Assembly: GCF_905171775.1 (NCBI RefSeq)
Contig: NC_053489.1
Location: 147,585,642-147,649,641, forward strand
Reading direction: 5' to 3'
Length of the DNA: 64,000 nucleotides
Source: Rana temporaria
Lineage: Eukaryota; Chordata; Amphibia; Anura; Ranidae
In this document: in pieces, positions 10,196 to 20,790 of the stretch
Position numbering within the stretch: position 1 is the stretch's first letter
Layout of the letters: every line of letters starts with the position of its first letter
Notes under the pieces: generated by a model
Told to the model about the DNA's origin: nothing
Database searches by the model: none
The model's input: only the letters and a program-made list of their open reading frames with translations
Translations under genes and position numbers: made by a program

Positions 10196-10844
10196 GTATG
10201 AAAACCCAACATGGCCTGTGAATGAAAGCAGTGCAGCCCAGAACTGCACACCTTGGGAGGCAGAACTTAAACAATACCGATTAAGTCTGGGGCAACCCTC
10301 CTGGAAAAGGCAGAGACTCCCAGTGCTGCAAGCCAAAAAGGCACAGACTCAACATTCCAAATGAACCCTATAGCCACAGTAGCTATGAACAGCTACAGAC
10401 TTGAAAGAAAAATCATCATGTAACAGGTAAGTATGGAAACAATAAAAAAAGAGAAAAGGTTTTGCTCCTCATAGAGAAAAAAAAAGGAGTGCTGCATCTG
10501 TACACCTAAGCACACTAGCAAAACTGAGGATTGCTGGGAGCTCATCCCTACGCCAGGAGCCTGTGGGAGAAGGCACATGTCGTTTTTGCCTAGGCTAGAA
10601 TAGTGGTAAAGGGTGGGGTCGTGAATTGCCATTTTTTTTTATTGTGGAGAGCAGTAGGAGTGCAAAAAAGAGAAGTGTGGGATTTAAAAACAAACAAACA
10701 AACAAACACCTTCATTCTTACCTATGTGGCTGCAACACCAATCTGATACTGCACCATTCCCCTGCCAGCTCTTAGATCGAAAACAGAGCAATTACATGAC
10801 CGTTGATCGCTAAGGACTGTCAGTTAGGTGAGTATCATTTAAAG
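10196..10844. other. Unassigned sequence
   Basis: No gene or repeat end is recognised. It contains a short (CAAA)n run near 10690-10707. Confidence 0.4.
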
Positions 10845-11376
10845 TGTTCATACCCCTTGAAATATTCCACATTTTGTCATGTTACAACCAAAAATTTAAA
10901 TGTATTTTATTGAGTTTTTTTGTGATAGACCAACACAAGAGGCACATAATTGTGAAGTGGAAGGACAATGATAAATGGTTTTCAAAATGTTTTACAAATA
11001 AATATCTGAAAAGTGTGGCGTGCATTTGCATTCAGCCCCCTTTACTCCGATACCCCCAACTAAAATCTAGTGGTACCAATTGCCTTCAGAAGTAACCTAA
11101 TTAGTAAATATAGTCAGCATGTGTGTAATTTAATCTCAGTATCAATACAGCTGTTCTGTGAAACCCTCTGAAGTTTTTTTTAGAGAACCTTAGTGAACAA
11201 ACAGCATCATGAAGGCCAATGAAATTACCAGACAGGTCAGTGATAAAGTTGTGGAGAAGTTTAAAGCAGGGTTAGGTTATAAAACAATATTCCAAGCTTT
11301 GAACATCTTATGGAGCACTATTTAATTCATCATCCAAAAATGGAAATAGTATGGCACAACTGCAAACCTATCAAGG
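10845..11376 (+). mobile_element. Truncated Tc1 element, 5' part
   Basis: The left end resembles Tc1 inverted repeats (CATACCCCTTGAAATATTCC, ATTGTGAAGTGGAAGGA). A transposase start follows near 11210: ATGAAGGCCAATGAAATTACC reads MKANEIT, then the helix-turn-helix words DKVVEKFKAGLGYKTI. Similarity ends near 11376. The catalytic half and right end are absent. Confidence 0.8.
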
Positions 11377-11539
11377 CATATATGAACTTAAAGCTAGGGG
11401 CAGGAGCCTGTGCATTACATTTGCAATGCACTGATCTTGGATGCAATGCTCTGCAGGCCTGAGTGCAATGATTTAATGAATGCACATTTTAGATTTTATT
11501 TTATCAGTGCTGATGTGTTACAATTTTTTTTTCAAAAGG

Positions 11540-12245
11540 TGGACTATGCCTTTAAATTTAACAAACCTCCAACTAACGCCCACCACACTGCTCACCTATC
11601 TCCGGTTGAAACATTGTATCTCCAAACAAGCTAACTCCTTATATGCAATACCTAGCTCGGTGTGGTATTTTCTCACCAACACAAACTCTAGCCAAAAAGG
11701 TATTTCACTTATTTACTCTACCTTCAACTCAAAAAAGACCTTTGTAAAATCCAAACCCTTTCTACTACAGTATGTAAGACAGACATGAAAGCCACATTTA
11801 TTGGCCATCAGCATATCTACAAATCTACAAGCTGCTCCGCACTATGGGAACAAACTAAAAAAATCTCCCTAAGATAGTATTTAATGCCCGCTAAGCTAGC
11901 GTCAGTTTCCAAGCAAACATTCCACCTATGTAGGAGGAATTGCGGTCAAGCAGGTGGCATCATGCATATTCTATGGGAATGCCCAGTCCTCCTTGTTTAC
12001 TGGCAAGAGATATTTCAAATTATTGCAATGGTGACCAACACTCAAATTTCTCCCTCACCTGAAAAAACCTGACAATAGAAACCTTTGCATCATATGTTCG
12101 ACACTCAGTAACACACATCCCACCTTTAAATTCCACCACCGCTTTATATTATGAATACATTAAATGCGGTATCTGCTTGTATGTAATGTGCTAATTATTT
12201 ACATATATGGTGATAGGCAGCTATATTGTGGTTGGATATTGTAAA
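11540..12245 (+). pseudogene. L1-type LINE ORF2 C-terminal relic
   Basis: The readable part is the Cys/His C-terminal segment of an L1 ORF2: LCRRNCGQAGGIMHILWECP at about 11930-11990, followed by VYWQEIFQII. Upstream text (ISLR near 11865, YLMPAKLAS) matches the stretch before this motif in the same family. Stops and frameshifts break it. The 3' end near 12245 has AATAAAGTTTTGAAG. A relative lies on the opposite strand at 41466-42257. Confidence 0.72.
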
Positions 12246-12506
12246 TAAAGTTTTGAAGATTGGAGATTGGGGAGGATGACCTTTGAGGAAGTTAGAAATA
12301 TCCTGTGTTAACCAGACCAAGTCTATCTGTGTCCCAGTGTCCAGTCCTTAATATGATACTTCTGGTGTCTCCGTCCCCCGCTCTTAAATGTTCTCAACGT
12401 TTCTTATGTTTATGAGGAGAGTGAAAATGCGGCTGAATCTCATTGGTTGCCGCTACACGAGAGTGAGGCTTGGTTGCTCCTCCGTGTGTATATGAGAGGT
12501 GAACAT

Positions 12507-12577
12507 TCAGTGCGTCGCCCGTGCCCTTTGATAACATCATATATGATGAAACATGTCAGGGCGGAGCCACGCACTGA
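12507..12577 (+). ncRNA. Hammerhead-ribozyme-like fold A
   Basis: The strands pair as a type I hammerhead. Outer stem I is TCAGTGCGT (12507-12515) with ACGCACTGA (12569-12577). An internal loop follows, then inner stem I GCCCT (12523-12527) with AGGGC (12558-12562). The core strand is TTGATAA (12528-12534), stem II ATCA with TGAT, then GAAA (12548-12551), a two-pair stem III (AC..GT) and cleavage triplet GTC (12555-12557). The family core is CUGANGA; two positions differ here, so activity is doubtful. It shares architecture with the folds at 13566-13643 and 35101-35151 but has different stem sequences. Confidence 0.62.
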
Positions 12578-13565
12578 CGTCACCACGTTAACATGCCCCC
12601 GAAAGCACGGGTGTACGTTTGTTTTAGAATATTTTTTGCCGGCATTTTTAAATTGTTTTCTGTGTATGTGTTACACATTTTTTTAATAAATCCAAGTTTT
12701 ACGATACTTCACTATCTCAATCCTCCGGTTTCTTTTTCCTCTGTGGTTCCCTTTGGGATGCGGAGTCCTAAGAGCGGATCGCTCCGAAGAGATAGCTACC
12801 TGTGTGAACTTGGTGAGGATCGGCTGGAAGTGGAGCAGCTTGCAGCCCCTGTGATTTCCCATCATCGGATTGGGAGGATTTCATGCCTACTTGACCCCAT
12901 CTAACAGGGGGTCCAACTGATCTGGTAGGAGCAATTATAAAAATGATCAAAATTAAGAGAGCATAAATGCACAGATATTAAAATCACAAACAGCGCTGAT
13001 GGTGACAGTTCTAGTGTAGATGCACAAGGCACCACGTCTACACTCCAATGTTGCGTGAAGGAAATCAGTGAGGTATAGGCAAAAAGTTCCAAATAGAAGT
13101 GTGGTCCACTTTAAGAAAGGACAGATAGTAAGCACCTTCCACCCGAACTCCTCTAGAGACACCACGTGGGACACAATAAGCCCCCTCTGGGGTACACACT
13201 CACCAGAAAGTAAATAATACAGGGCGATGTATGTGTAACTCCAAACTGATAATCAGCCTTCAAGCAGGGTAATCAAACACATCTGTATAGGAGCTCCAAA
13301 TTAAACCAGGAAAAAAGACAAAGAAAGTGCCATAGCATAATTCCGTTTTTAATGGATCAAAAATAGTAGCCCACAGATGCAAAAACCCCTTCAACCATTG
13401 AACGTACAATAAAAGTATTTTAAAAGCGCATAATCACCAAATCCTGGATGGTAGGTAAAGCGTCGCACTGGTCCTGGTTCAGTCTCACAGAGACTATCAA
13501 CTTCCGGTTCCAGCCGAGGCACTGGTGGAGCGCAAACGTCACTTCCTGAGCGTCGTGAGAAGCCA

Positions 13566-13605
13566 CGCCCTGACGCGTTTCGTCATAGGACTTCGACAGA
13601 GGGCG
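13566..13605 (-). ncRNA. Hammerhead-ribozyme-like fold B (left arm)
   Basis: On the minus strand: stem I CGCCCT with AGGGCG, core CTGTCGA, stem II GTC-CTAT-GAC, GAAA, stem III AC-GC-GT, and triplet GTC before AGGGCG. All elements are present except that the invariant A of CUGANGA is T. Outer stem I has been replaced by the palindrome centre. Confidence 0.6.
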
Positions 13606-13643
13606 CCCTCTGTCGAAGTCCTATGGCGAAACGCATCAGGGCG
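13604..13643 (+). ncRNA. Hammerhead-ribozyme-like fold B' (right arm)
   Basis: This is the mirror copy of 13566-13605. It has core CTGTCGA (13610-13616), stem II GTC-CTAT-GGC (with one G-T pair), GAAA (13628-13631), and triplet ATC (13635-13637) instead of GTC, which weakens stem III. It is probably inactive. Confidence 0.55.
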
Positions 13644-14790
13644 TGGCTTTAAAATACTTTTATTGTACGTTCAATGGTTGAAGGGGTTTTTGCATCTGTG
13701 GGCTACTATTTTTGATCCATTAAAAACGGAATTATGCTATGGCACTTTCTTTGTCTTTTTTCCTGGTTTAATTTGGAGCTCCTATACAGATGTGTTTGAT
13801 TACCCTGCTTGAAGGCTGATTATCAGTTTGGAGTTACACATACATCGCCCTGTATTATTTACTTTCTGGTGAGTGTGTACCCCAGAGGGGGCTTATTGTG
13901 TCCCACGTGGTGTCTCTAGAGGAGTTCGGGTGGAAGGTGCTTACTATCTGTCCTTTCTTAAAGTGGACCACACTTCTATTTGGAACTTTTTGCCTATACC
14001 TCACTGATTTCCTTCACGCAACATTGGAGTGTAGACGTGGTGCCTTGTGCATCTACACTAGAACTGTCACCATCAGCGCTGTTTGTGATTTTAATATCTG
14101 TGCATTTATGCTCTCTTAATTTTGATCATTTTTATTATGTCTTCATTTTTTTAAACAGCTGCTCCCATTACCGTAATATACAGATTGTTCTGTCATCTGC
14201 GGAGATCTGTTATTGGATTTTGCAATAGTTTTTTCAGTGTTGGCGCTGGGAGGTGTATTGTAGGCCTTCAATTACACTTTTTTCTTTTGGTAGGAGCAAT
14301 TACTTACCTTTTTCCCTGGTCTAACCTTGAGGAATTTCTCTTTTCAATCAACTTGCATTTGAATCAGCGGTGGATTGTATTCACGTTTTCACTGTTGGGA
14401 TTTTTTGAAATTGGACAATTTTATTCACTTATTGATGTTTGAACTCAATCTAATTGTTCAAGAGGTTATGTTATTTGTCTCTATCACTTAGAGGGACTAA
14501 CATATTTAATATCATTTTTTATTTTCATATATATTGAATATATATTGAATCAATTTTTTTCATTTTTTTTCACAATTTTCTTACTTTTATACACAACGGT
14601 CAGGTTGTTTTGATTTTTTTAGCGCAACCTATCCCCTCTTGTTTTTTCTATTTGTCACATGTATATGACATGTTTTTTTTAGGTGTTGCAGCTTGATTTA
14701 TTGATTTAATTTATTTATCATTAATTTCATCTATCAGTTTTCATTCATTTTTTTCAATTTATTTCCTTAGCGCAATATATTTCCCCTTGT

Positions 14791-15340
14791 TGATTACACA
14801 CATCCCACTGGCAGCCAGGCTTAAACATACAAGCACACCTGCCCCATTTTTGTTTCTTATGTGACATTGACTGAAACAGAGCAATGAAACATGAGACAGA
14901 AATGAGAGGAAATAAAATAAATAAGGGAAAAGGCTTGGCCAACCAATAAGAGGCATTGTTTATTGACTGAAAGGAGACAATGAAAACCTAAAGAGCAATT
15001 TTGCAGTACAGTTCCCTTAGGCCTGGATATTAAATGCACTTTAGTGGGGTCTTCTCAGAAAATAAACATTTTTGAAAATAACATATTTTAACTAATATGT
15101 GAATATGAAACACGCTGTTAAGAAGGGAACAAAAAATGCATTTATTATGTATATCAATCAATGGAAAAAAATATGTTAAAATACAAACTATATACGTCGT
15201 ATGTAAAAACATGGCATAAAGTAACCATGAATAAAATATTAAAGCAGTCCTACAGCAAAACACAACAACCTGTTCCCCCCCTCATTCCTCTCCCACTTTG
15301 TTAAATTTAGGTATGTCAAAAGAGGCTGAATCTCTCAGCT
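14791..15340. other. Unassigned AT-rich sequence
   Basis: I recognise no exon or transposon end. It ends at the 8-bp hAT target duplication at 15341-15348. Confidence 0.4.
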
Positions 15341-15348
15341 CTCTTAAG

Positions 15349-16552
15349 TAGGTATGAGCCTTGAGTTTGAGTCGAACTCATGTTTGACTCGAACATTGCC
15401 TGTTCGCCCGTTCGCCGAACATCGAACAATTTGGTGTGTTCGCGGCAAATTTGAAAAGCGTAATTTCTGAAGGAAAAAAAGTAATTTCAAACCACTTGTG
15501 GCTATAATGAATTGTCTGCTCCCGGCAATATAGAGAAAGGGCATTGAAAGTCATTGATAAAAAATAATTAAAATGCGTGGGGGTCCCCCCCAAATTCAAT
15601 TACCAGGCCCTTCAGGTCTGTTATGGATATTAAGGGGCACTCCAGGGGGTCTTCCAGATTCCGATAAGCTTCCCCGCCCGCAGACCCCCACAACCCCCGG
15701 GCAAGCGTTGTGGGGATGAGGCCCTTGTCCCCATCAACATGGGGTCATGGTGCTTTGAGGGGTCACAAACCCCCAAAGCATCCTCCCCATGTTAAGGGCA
15801 TGTGGCCTGGTACGGTTCAGGAGGGGGGGTACTCTCTCGTCCCCCTCTCTATTCCTGTGGCCTGCCAGGTTGCGTGCTCAGATAAAGGGTCTGGTATGGA
15901 TTTTTGGGGGGAACTCCACGCCATTTTTTTTATTTGAGGAGGAGTTCCCTTTAAAATCCATACCAGACCTGAAGGGTTTGGTATGGATATTTGGGGGGAA
16001 CCCCATGTAATTTTTTTTTATTTGACGCAGGGTTCCCCTTAATATCCATATCAGACCTGAAGGGCCTGGTAATTGAATTTGGGTGGACCCCTACACATTT
16101 TTTTTTTAATCAAGGACTTTTCTCTGTATTGCTGTTTTAAATTACTTTTTTTCCTTCAGAAATTACATTTTGTGCAGGGACAGTTCTAAGCACGGGAAAC
16201 AAGCGCTACTTCACAGGCATACAATACACCCCCCCCCCCCCAGGTACGAAATTTAAAGGAATATTTCACTTTTAATGTTTTACTTTAAGCATTATTAAAA
16301 TCACTGCTCCCGAAAAAATTTCAGTTTTTTAAACGTTTTTTTTTTTCATTAATACATATTCCCTGGAGCAGGACCCGAGTCCCCAAACACTTTTTAGGAC
16401 TATAACTTGTATATTAGCCTTTAGAATTAGCACTTTAGATTTCAAACGTTCTAGTCTCATAGACTTTAACGGGGTTCTAAAGTTCACACAAACTTTTGGT
16501 CTGTTTGCAGGTTCTGGTGCGAACAGAACGGGGGGTGTTTGGCTCATCCCTA
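15349..16552. mobile_element. Non-autonomous hAT element (1204 bp)
   Basis: The ends TAGGTATGAGCC and GGCTCATCCCTA are inverted. CTCTTAAG is duplicated exactly at 15341-15348 and 16553-16560. The outer 60 bp on each side are rich in GTTCG/CGAAC. The interior (about 15590-16090) repeats a G-rich block, GGTATGGAT with GGGGGGAA, in both orientations. No transposase is present. Confidence 0.93.
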
Positions 16553-16560
16553 CTCTTAAG

Positions 16561-16980
16561 GAAAAGGCGCCAAGTCTCAAATATTGGTCAAGTAATATGC
16601 CATAAAGAGATAAGGGACCAGATGTTCAGAAACAGCCAATCAGTAACTATGGTCCCCTATTTCTACACAGACTAGTGCCTTTTTATGGGAACGACCCTTT
16701 GACAGTTTTTTCATGTGGACACTAACCATGGAAACCCAGGGAAGCCTTTTCTGCAAAACAGGTATTTTAATGTTTTTTTTTTTTTCAACATCTATAAAGT
16801 TTAATTGCATAGGAAAAAATAACTTTACACTAAGACCGCTCTTATTAACCTAAAACTGAATTTGTAGTTTGAGGTAAGAAGTTTTATAACAAAATAATAT
16901 TCTGGAGACCATTGACATATGTTAAAAAAAATTGAGGTTTCTTAACGATTCACCAGAACCAGTATATATTATAAGAAAAG
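16561..16980 (-). other. dtwd2: dtwd2 3' UTR and downstream flank
   Basis: This stretch follows the dtwd2 stop codon on the minus strand. I see no clear AATAAA on that strand close by. ATTAAA occurs (plus-strand TTTAAT near 16768 and 16799) and could serve as a variant poly(A) signal, but this is weak. Confidence 0.4.
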
Positions 16981-17151
16981 CTAAATTTTAATGTTGTTAA
17001 CTAGAAGCTCCATCCTCTTTAGTTTCCTCTTATTCTTTGGTATTGGCTTCTTATACTGGCCACTTTTAAGTAGATGTTCCTTGCTGTGATGAATCTGAGC
17101 ACCGTGCTGTAGTTGGAAGGAGCATAGAGCTTGGAGAGGACGGAGAATCGT
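16981..17151 (-). CDS. dtwd2: dtwd2, last coding exon
   Basis: DTWD2 is a DTW-domain enzyme that installs acp3U on the D-loop of cytoplasmic tRNAs using S-adenosylmethionine. This exon has 171 bases: 56 codons and the stop TAG (16981-16983). It reads TILRPLQALCSFQLQHG, then HHSKEHLLKSG and the basic tail KNKRKLKRMELL, which I recognise as the vertebrate DTWD2 C-terminus. The minus-strand acceptor is textbook: a pyrimidine-rich run and ATTTGGCAG just before 17151. It starts in phase 0, matching the phase-0 end of the exon at 21876-22004, so the two join as ...IQE-TILRP... without a shift. No stops or oddities. Confidence 0.93.
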   Translation of the reverse strand, partial: TILRPLQALCSFQLQHGAQIHHSKEHLLKSGQYKKPIPKNKRKLKRMELLVNNIKI

Positions 17152-17858
17152 CTGCCAAATAAATTATAATAGGAAGAAATAAATCAATACAGGAAATAGC
17201 TTAAAGATAAATTGCCAACTCTGAATTTCTGCAGATCCCGCTTTTGTCTCCTACTGTTCAAGACTGTACGTTCATCCTGAGCTACTGCTCTGTGATCCCA
17301 TATTTCCCAGGACAATTACCGCCATTTCTACTCTTATCACTACATTGTCAACATTCCATAACTTGTTCTGTCTTACAGTAGACAGCTGAGGATAGTAAAA
17401 ATATATTTTTTTTAATTGTGTGTCCCTTCAGCCATAAAACTTTAATTTTATGGAGGATCTACATGCCCTTTTCAGATATGCTGGTAAATGGTGTCAAGGT
17501 TTTTGGCCCAGAGGTACTTGTACTGTAAAATTATAAAAAAAAAAAAAAAAAAAAGTCAACCACCAGATCGGTACTTTTACTGTCATTGAAAGTATCATCT
17601 TGTGATTTCCTTTTCTCTGCACAAAACAAGTTATTTAACCCTGGTCCTCCCTAAACTAAACTTTCAAAAGTACATTTCACCTTGTGGCTTTTAGCGGGGG
17701 GCTTCTTCATCATAAATTCTAACCTATTAAAGTGACTGAAATAATGACTATGTGATTGTCTATGTTTCCTAACAGCAAGAACACATTTTTGATCCCTTGT
17801 TGTGAGCATAGAGAATATTGTGAAATGACAAAAGAGAAAAGCAAAGTTTCTATACATA
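17152..17858 (-). other. dtwd2: dtwd2 last intron, 3' end, no recognised repeat
   Basis: This is intronic sequence upstream of the last exon. It contains a poly(A)-like run near 17535-17554 and no recognised repeat ends. Confidence 0.55.
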
Positions 17859-18722
17859 CACTATATTACCAAAAGTATTGGGACACCTGCCTTTATACGC
17901 ACAAGAACTTTAATGGCGTCTTAGTTTGTAGGGTTCAATAGTGAGTTGGCCCACCGTTTGCAGCTTCAACTCTTCTGGGAAGGCTGTCCACAAGGTTTAG
18001 GCGTGTGTCTATGGGAATGTTTGACCATTCTTCCATAAGCAAATTTGTGGACGAGAGGGCCTAGCTTGCAGTCTCCGCCCTAATTCAAGCCATAGGTGTT
18101 AAGGTCAGGACTCTATGCAGGCCAGTCAAGTTCCTGCACCAAACTTGCTCATCAATGTCTTTATGGACCTTGTTTTGTGCACTGGTCCAAATCAGGAGGG
18201 GGTTATGGTGCAGAGTTGTTATTTAGGTGTTGGGCTTTACCCTCAATTCCACTAAAGGGAACTCTTAAAGACATTTTGGAGAATTCAATGCTCCCAACTT
18301 TGTGGGAAAAGTTTGGGGATGGCCCCTTTTCTGTTTCAACATGACTGCGAACCACTGCAGAAAGGAGGTCCATAAAGACATGGATAAGTGAGTTTGGGGT
18401 GAAGGAACTTGACTGGCTTGCACAGAGTCCTGACCCCAAACTGACAGAACACCTTTGGGATGAATTAGAGTGGAGACTGCGAGCCAGGCCTTCTCGTCTA
18501 CATTAGTGTCTGACCTCACAAATGTGCTACTTGAAGAATGGTCAAGCATTCCCATAGACACACTCCTAAACGTTGTAGACAGCATTCTCAGAAGTGTTGA
18601 AGCGGTTATAGCTGCAAAGGATGGGCCAACTCAATATTGAACCCTACGGACTAAGACTGGGATGCCACTAAAGTTCATGTGCGTGTAAAGGCAGGTGTCC
18701 CAATACTTTTGGTAATATATTG
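17859..18722 (+). mobile_element. Tc1 deletion derivative (copy A) in the dtwd2 intron
   Basis: The inverted ends CACTATATTACCAAAAGTAT and ACTTTTGGTAATATATTG are flanked by TA (17857-17858, 18723-18724). At 864 bp it has lost roughly half of a full Tc1. Surviving transposase text includes SPDPKLTEHLWDELEWRLR (near 18430-18480), the end of the catalytic domain. Several stops. A sister copy with a TTAA insertion lies at 26208-28089. Confidence 0.9.
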
Positions 18723-18724
18723 TA

Positions 18725-19163
18725 AATAAATAAATATGCAGTCAGGGAAACATTGTACTGACATCCACCATATTCAGAGTCTTATCTCCCCTTTCTTGTT
18801 ACAGCAGGGTGTCTAAATATGACTGTGCAGTCCAATTAGCAACAGAATTAGGCCCACTGCTCTCAATAATTAGCAGTTAGTAACAGACGTGATCTAAGTC
18901 AGGCGTCTCTTCCTCTGCAATACAAGACTGTTTGAGGACACTTGAGATGTTATGCAAGTTTTTTCCCTGAGAGAATTTTTTTTTAGCCAAAATTGGTCAA
19001 AAAACATAACGTGTCTTAGGTACAGACCTATGAAGAGAAAACATTGTGATATATTTTAAGAAGGACTCCACAAAAATTGAAACGTTTTTGTTTCCTTTTA
19101 TTCAGTGTAATGTGGTATATGCCACCTCCTAACTCACTGCCTTTTTTTATACAATTTAAATAC
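18725..19163 (-). other. dtwd2 intron, unassigned
   Basis: No repeat end or exon is recognised. Confidence 0.4.
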
Positions 19164-19167
19164 TTGA

Positions 19168-19944
19168 CCTCTGGGACATCGTCCACCCCCCCCCCCCTTC
19201 ATGACCAGGCCATTTTTTTGTAATATGGCACGGCATTATTTGAACTGACAATTGCACGGTCATGCAATGCTGTACCCAACTGCGCTATAAATGAAAAAAT
19301 ACAGACAACAAAAAAACTTGCTATAGAACCCATTCAATAGAAAAATGTAATTTCTTCATAATTTTAGGTCAATATATATTCTGATGCATATTTTTGGTAA
19401 ACAAAATCCCAATAATAGTGATGGTTTGTGAAAAAATAGTGTCTACAAACTATGGGATATATTTTTTTTTTTTTAGTAATGGTGGTGATTAGCGACTAAT
19501 AGCGGGCCTGCGAAATTTCACCGGACATTCTGACACTTTTTGGGGACCAGTGTCACTAATATAGTGATTAGTGCTAAACAATATGCACTGTCACTGTAAA
19601 ATGACACTGGCAGGGAAGGGGCTAACATCAGAGGTGATCAAAGAGTTAACTGTGTGCCTAGCCAGTGTCTTACTACACTGTGGGAGGTACTTTTACTATG
19701 GTAATAGATGGAAGTTATTCCATCCCTTCCCTCTTGTTAGAACGGTGATCTGCCTTGTTTACATAGTTCAGTCTCTCTGCCTAATGATCGGCGGGTACCG
19801 TTTGCCCACCGATTGGCCTCCGCTGTGTGTAACTATTGCGCGCCCCCAACCCAGGAAGTGTTGGATCACGTATATATACACATGATCTGGCGCACAGGTG
19901 CCACCTTGTAGCAGTAAAATTACTATAAGGCGGAACTTAAGTGG
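19168..19944 (-). mobile_element. Decayed TTAA-target element
   Basis: The right end CTTAAGTGG is followed by TTAA (19945-19948). The left end is decayed (TTGACC at 19164). Interior words such as TGACAATTGCACGGTCATGC and GACCAGGCCATTTTTT match better-kept family members (for example 46274-47381). It is an older copy than most others here. Confidence 0.7.
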
Positions 19945-19948
19945 TTAA

Positions 19949-20788
19949 ATTGAAGCTGAAAAGTATAGCTTTCTTTATACTTTCAACCCTCCAACTGCAG
20001 ACTAGTGGCTCTCCTATTCACAAGCCATCTTTGTTAGCCCCTTCTCTCCCCTTGGCCATTCACAGAACGCTTTGTATTTTTTGAATAGAATCCCAGAATA
20101 CAACACATTCTGTGAAATGGCAAGGGGAATGAAGGGGCAGACAAATGACAGGATAGCTTAGAGTCTTGGTAAGTCTCCTGTCAGAGTGTAGTAAAAATTG
20201 AGAAAGCTATACTTCCTGGCTTCAATGAAATTGTAAATTGCAAAGAACAAGCAGTGATGCATGAGATGACATACAACTCCTGAGATTTGACTATTTGTAT
20301 CCCAGCAGATTTTTTTTAGATTTTTTTTTTCTATAGTCCTTTTTTAAATGAAACAATGTGACTGCTGATGATCCCTTGCTTACGTCACTGCACACAACTG
20401 CCTAGATTAGCAGTTAGTCAAAGAAATATTCCAGGCATTGCTATATTATGCACTTATCTGGAGTGAAGATCATTGTACCAGCAACGCTTTTAACTGTTAT
20501 GAATGGCTATATCATGACAGCTGTGAATACTAGTTATCTGTGACTGGCTACAGCTAATCACATGGTACAGGGTGCTGTAATTGGCCCAGGTACCATGTGA
20601 TAGCTGTGGGCCAATCACAGCTAACTAGTAAAAGAAGCAAAGCAGTTATGAATCATATTGATTCATAACAACTTAGTTGACATTGTGATCGCATGACAAT
20701 CACATAATCACCGGTCCCTGAGTACCGTGATCCGCAGGAATGCTTTCAGGATCATCGGCCATGTGTGGTACATGTGGTATGTATAATA
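19949..20788 (-). other. dtwd2 intron, mostly unassigned, with a palindromic stretch
   Basis: Around 20545-20630, ATCACATGGTAC and GTACCATGTGAT face each other, as do TAGCTGTG and CACAGCTA, making a hairpin-forming MITE-like segment. I cannot fix its ends. Positions 20462-20525 are the source copy of an exact duplication at 21476-21539. Confidence 0.5.
20462..20525. repeat. 64-bp duplicated segment, proposed source copy
   Basis: This is identical over 64 bp to 21476-21539 in the same orientation, with different flanking bases on both sides. Confidence 0.95.
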
Positions 20789-20790
20789 TA

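Larger units (their letters stand above)
12937..14135. repeat. Large inverted repeat (palindrome)
   Basis: Left arm 12937-13423 and right arm 13650-14135 are near-identical reverse complements; a 73-codon frame reads identically from both. The centre 13560-13649 is also palindromic, with perfect symmetry about GGGC|GCCC at 13601-13608 and two mismatches farther out. The left arm has an extra 136 bp (about 13424-13559) that the right arm lacks, with a short AAA/AAG match at the breakpoint. Confidence 0.95.
12938..14287. mobile_element. Palindromic hammerhead-centred insertion with 15-bp target duplication
   Basis: TGGTAGGAGCAATTA occurs at 12923-12937 and again at 14288-14302, flanking 1350 bp. 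The insert is two head-to-head copies of a unit that starts at a hammerhead-like core in the centre (13604/13605) and runs outward about 670-680 bp. Long target duplications point to target-primed retrotransposition. Head-to-head arrangement of terminal units is known for Penelope-like elements. There is no coding capacity. It sits inside the related element 12507-14790. Confidence 0.75.
12507..14790 (+). mobile_element. Hammerhead-led Penelope/retrozyme-like element, interrupted
   Basis: The element is defined at its 5' side by the hammerhead-like fold at 12507-12577. It continues through AATAAATCCAAG and TTTCTTTTTCCTCTGTGG, words also seen at comparable distance in the insertion at 35090-35811, and reaches TAGCGCAACC near 14620. 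It is split at 12938-14287 by a related element. No reverse transcriptase is present. The outer limits are uncertain (the 5' end may lie before 12507, the 3' end between about 14640 and 14790). That this is a Penelope-like or retrozyme derivative is inference from ribozyme plus size. Confidence 0.5.

Noticed and set aside
12953..14119. Two identical 73-codon frames on opposite strands
   Set aside because: They are the same sequence in the two arms of the palindrome; no coding features.
20545..20630. Hairpin as a microRNA precursor
   Set aside because: The symmetry looks like a decayed MITE (ATCACATGGTAC arms with repeat-like flanks) and there is no way to see expression or conservation.
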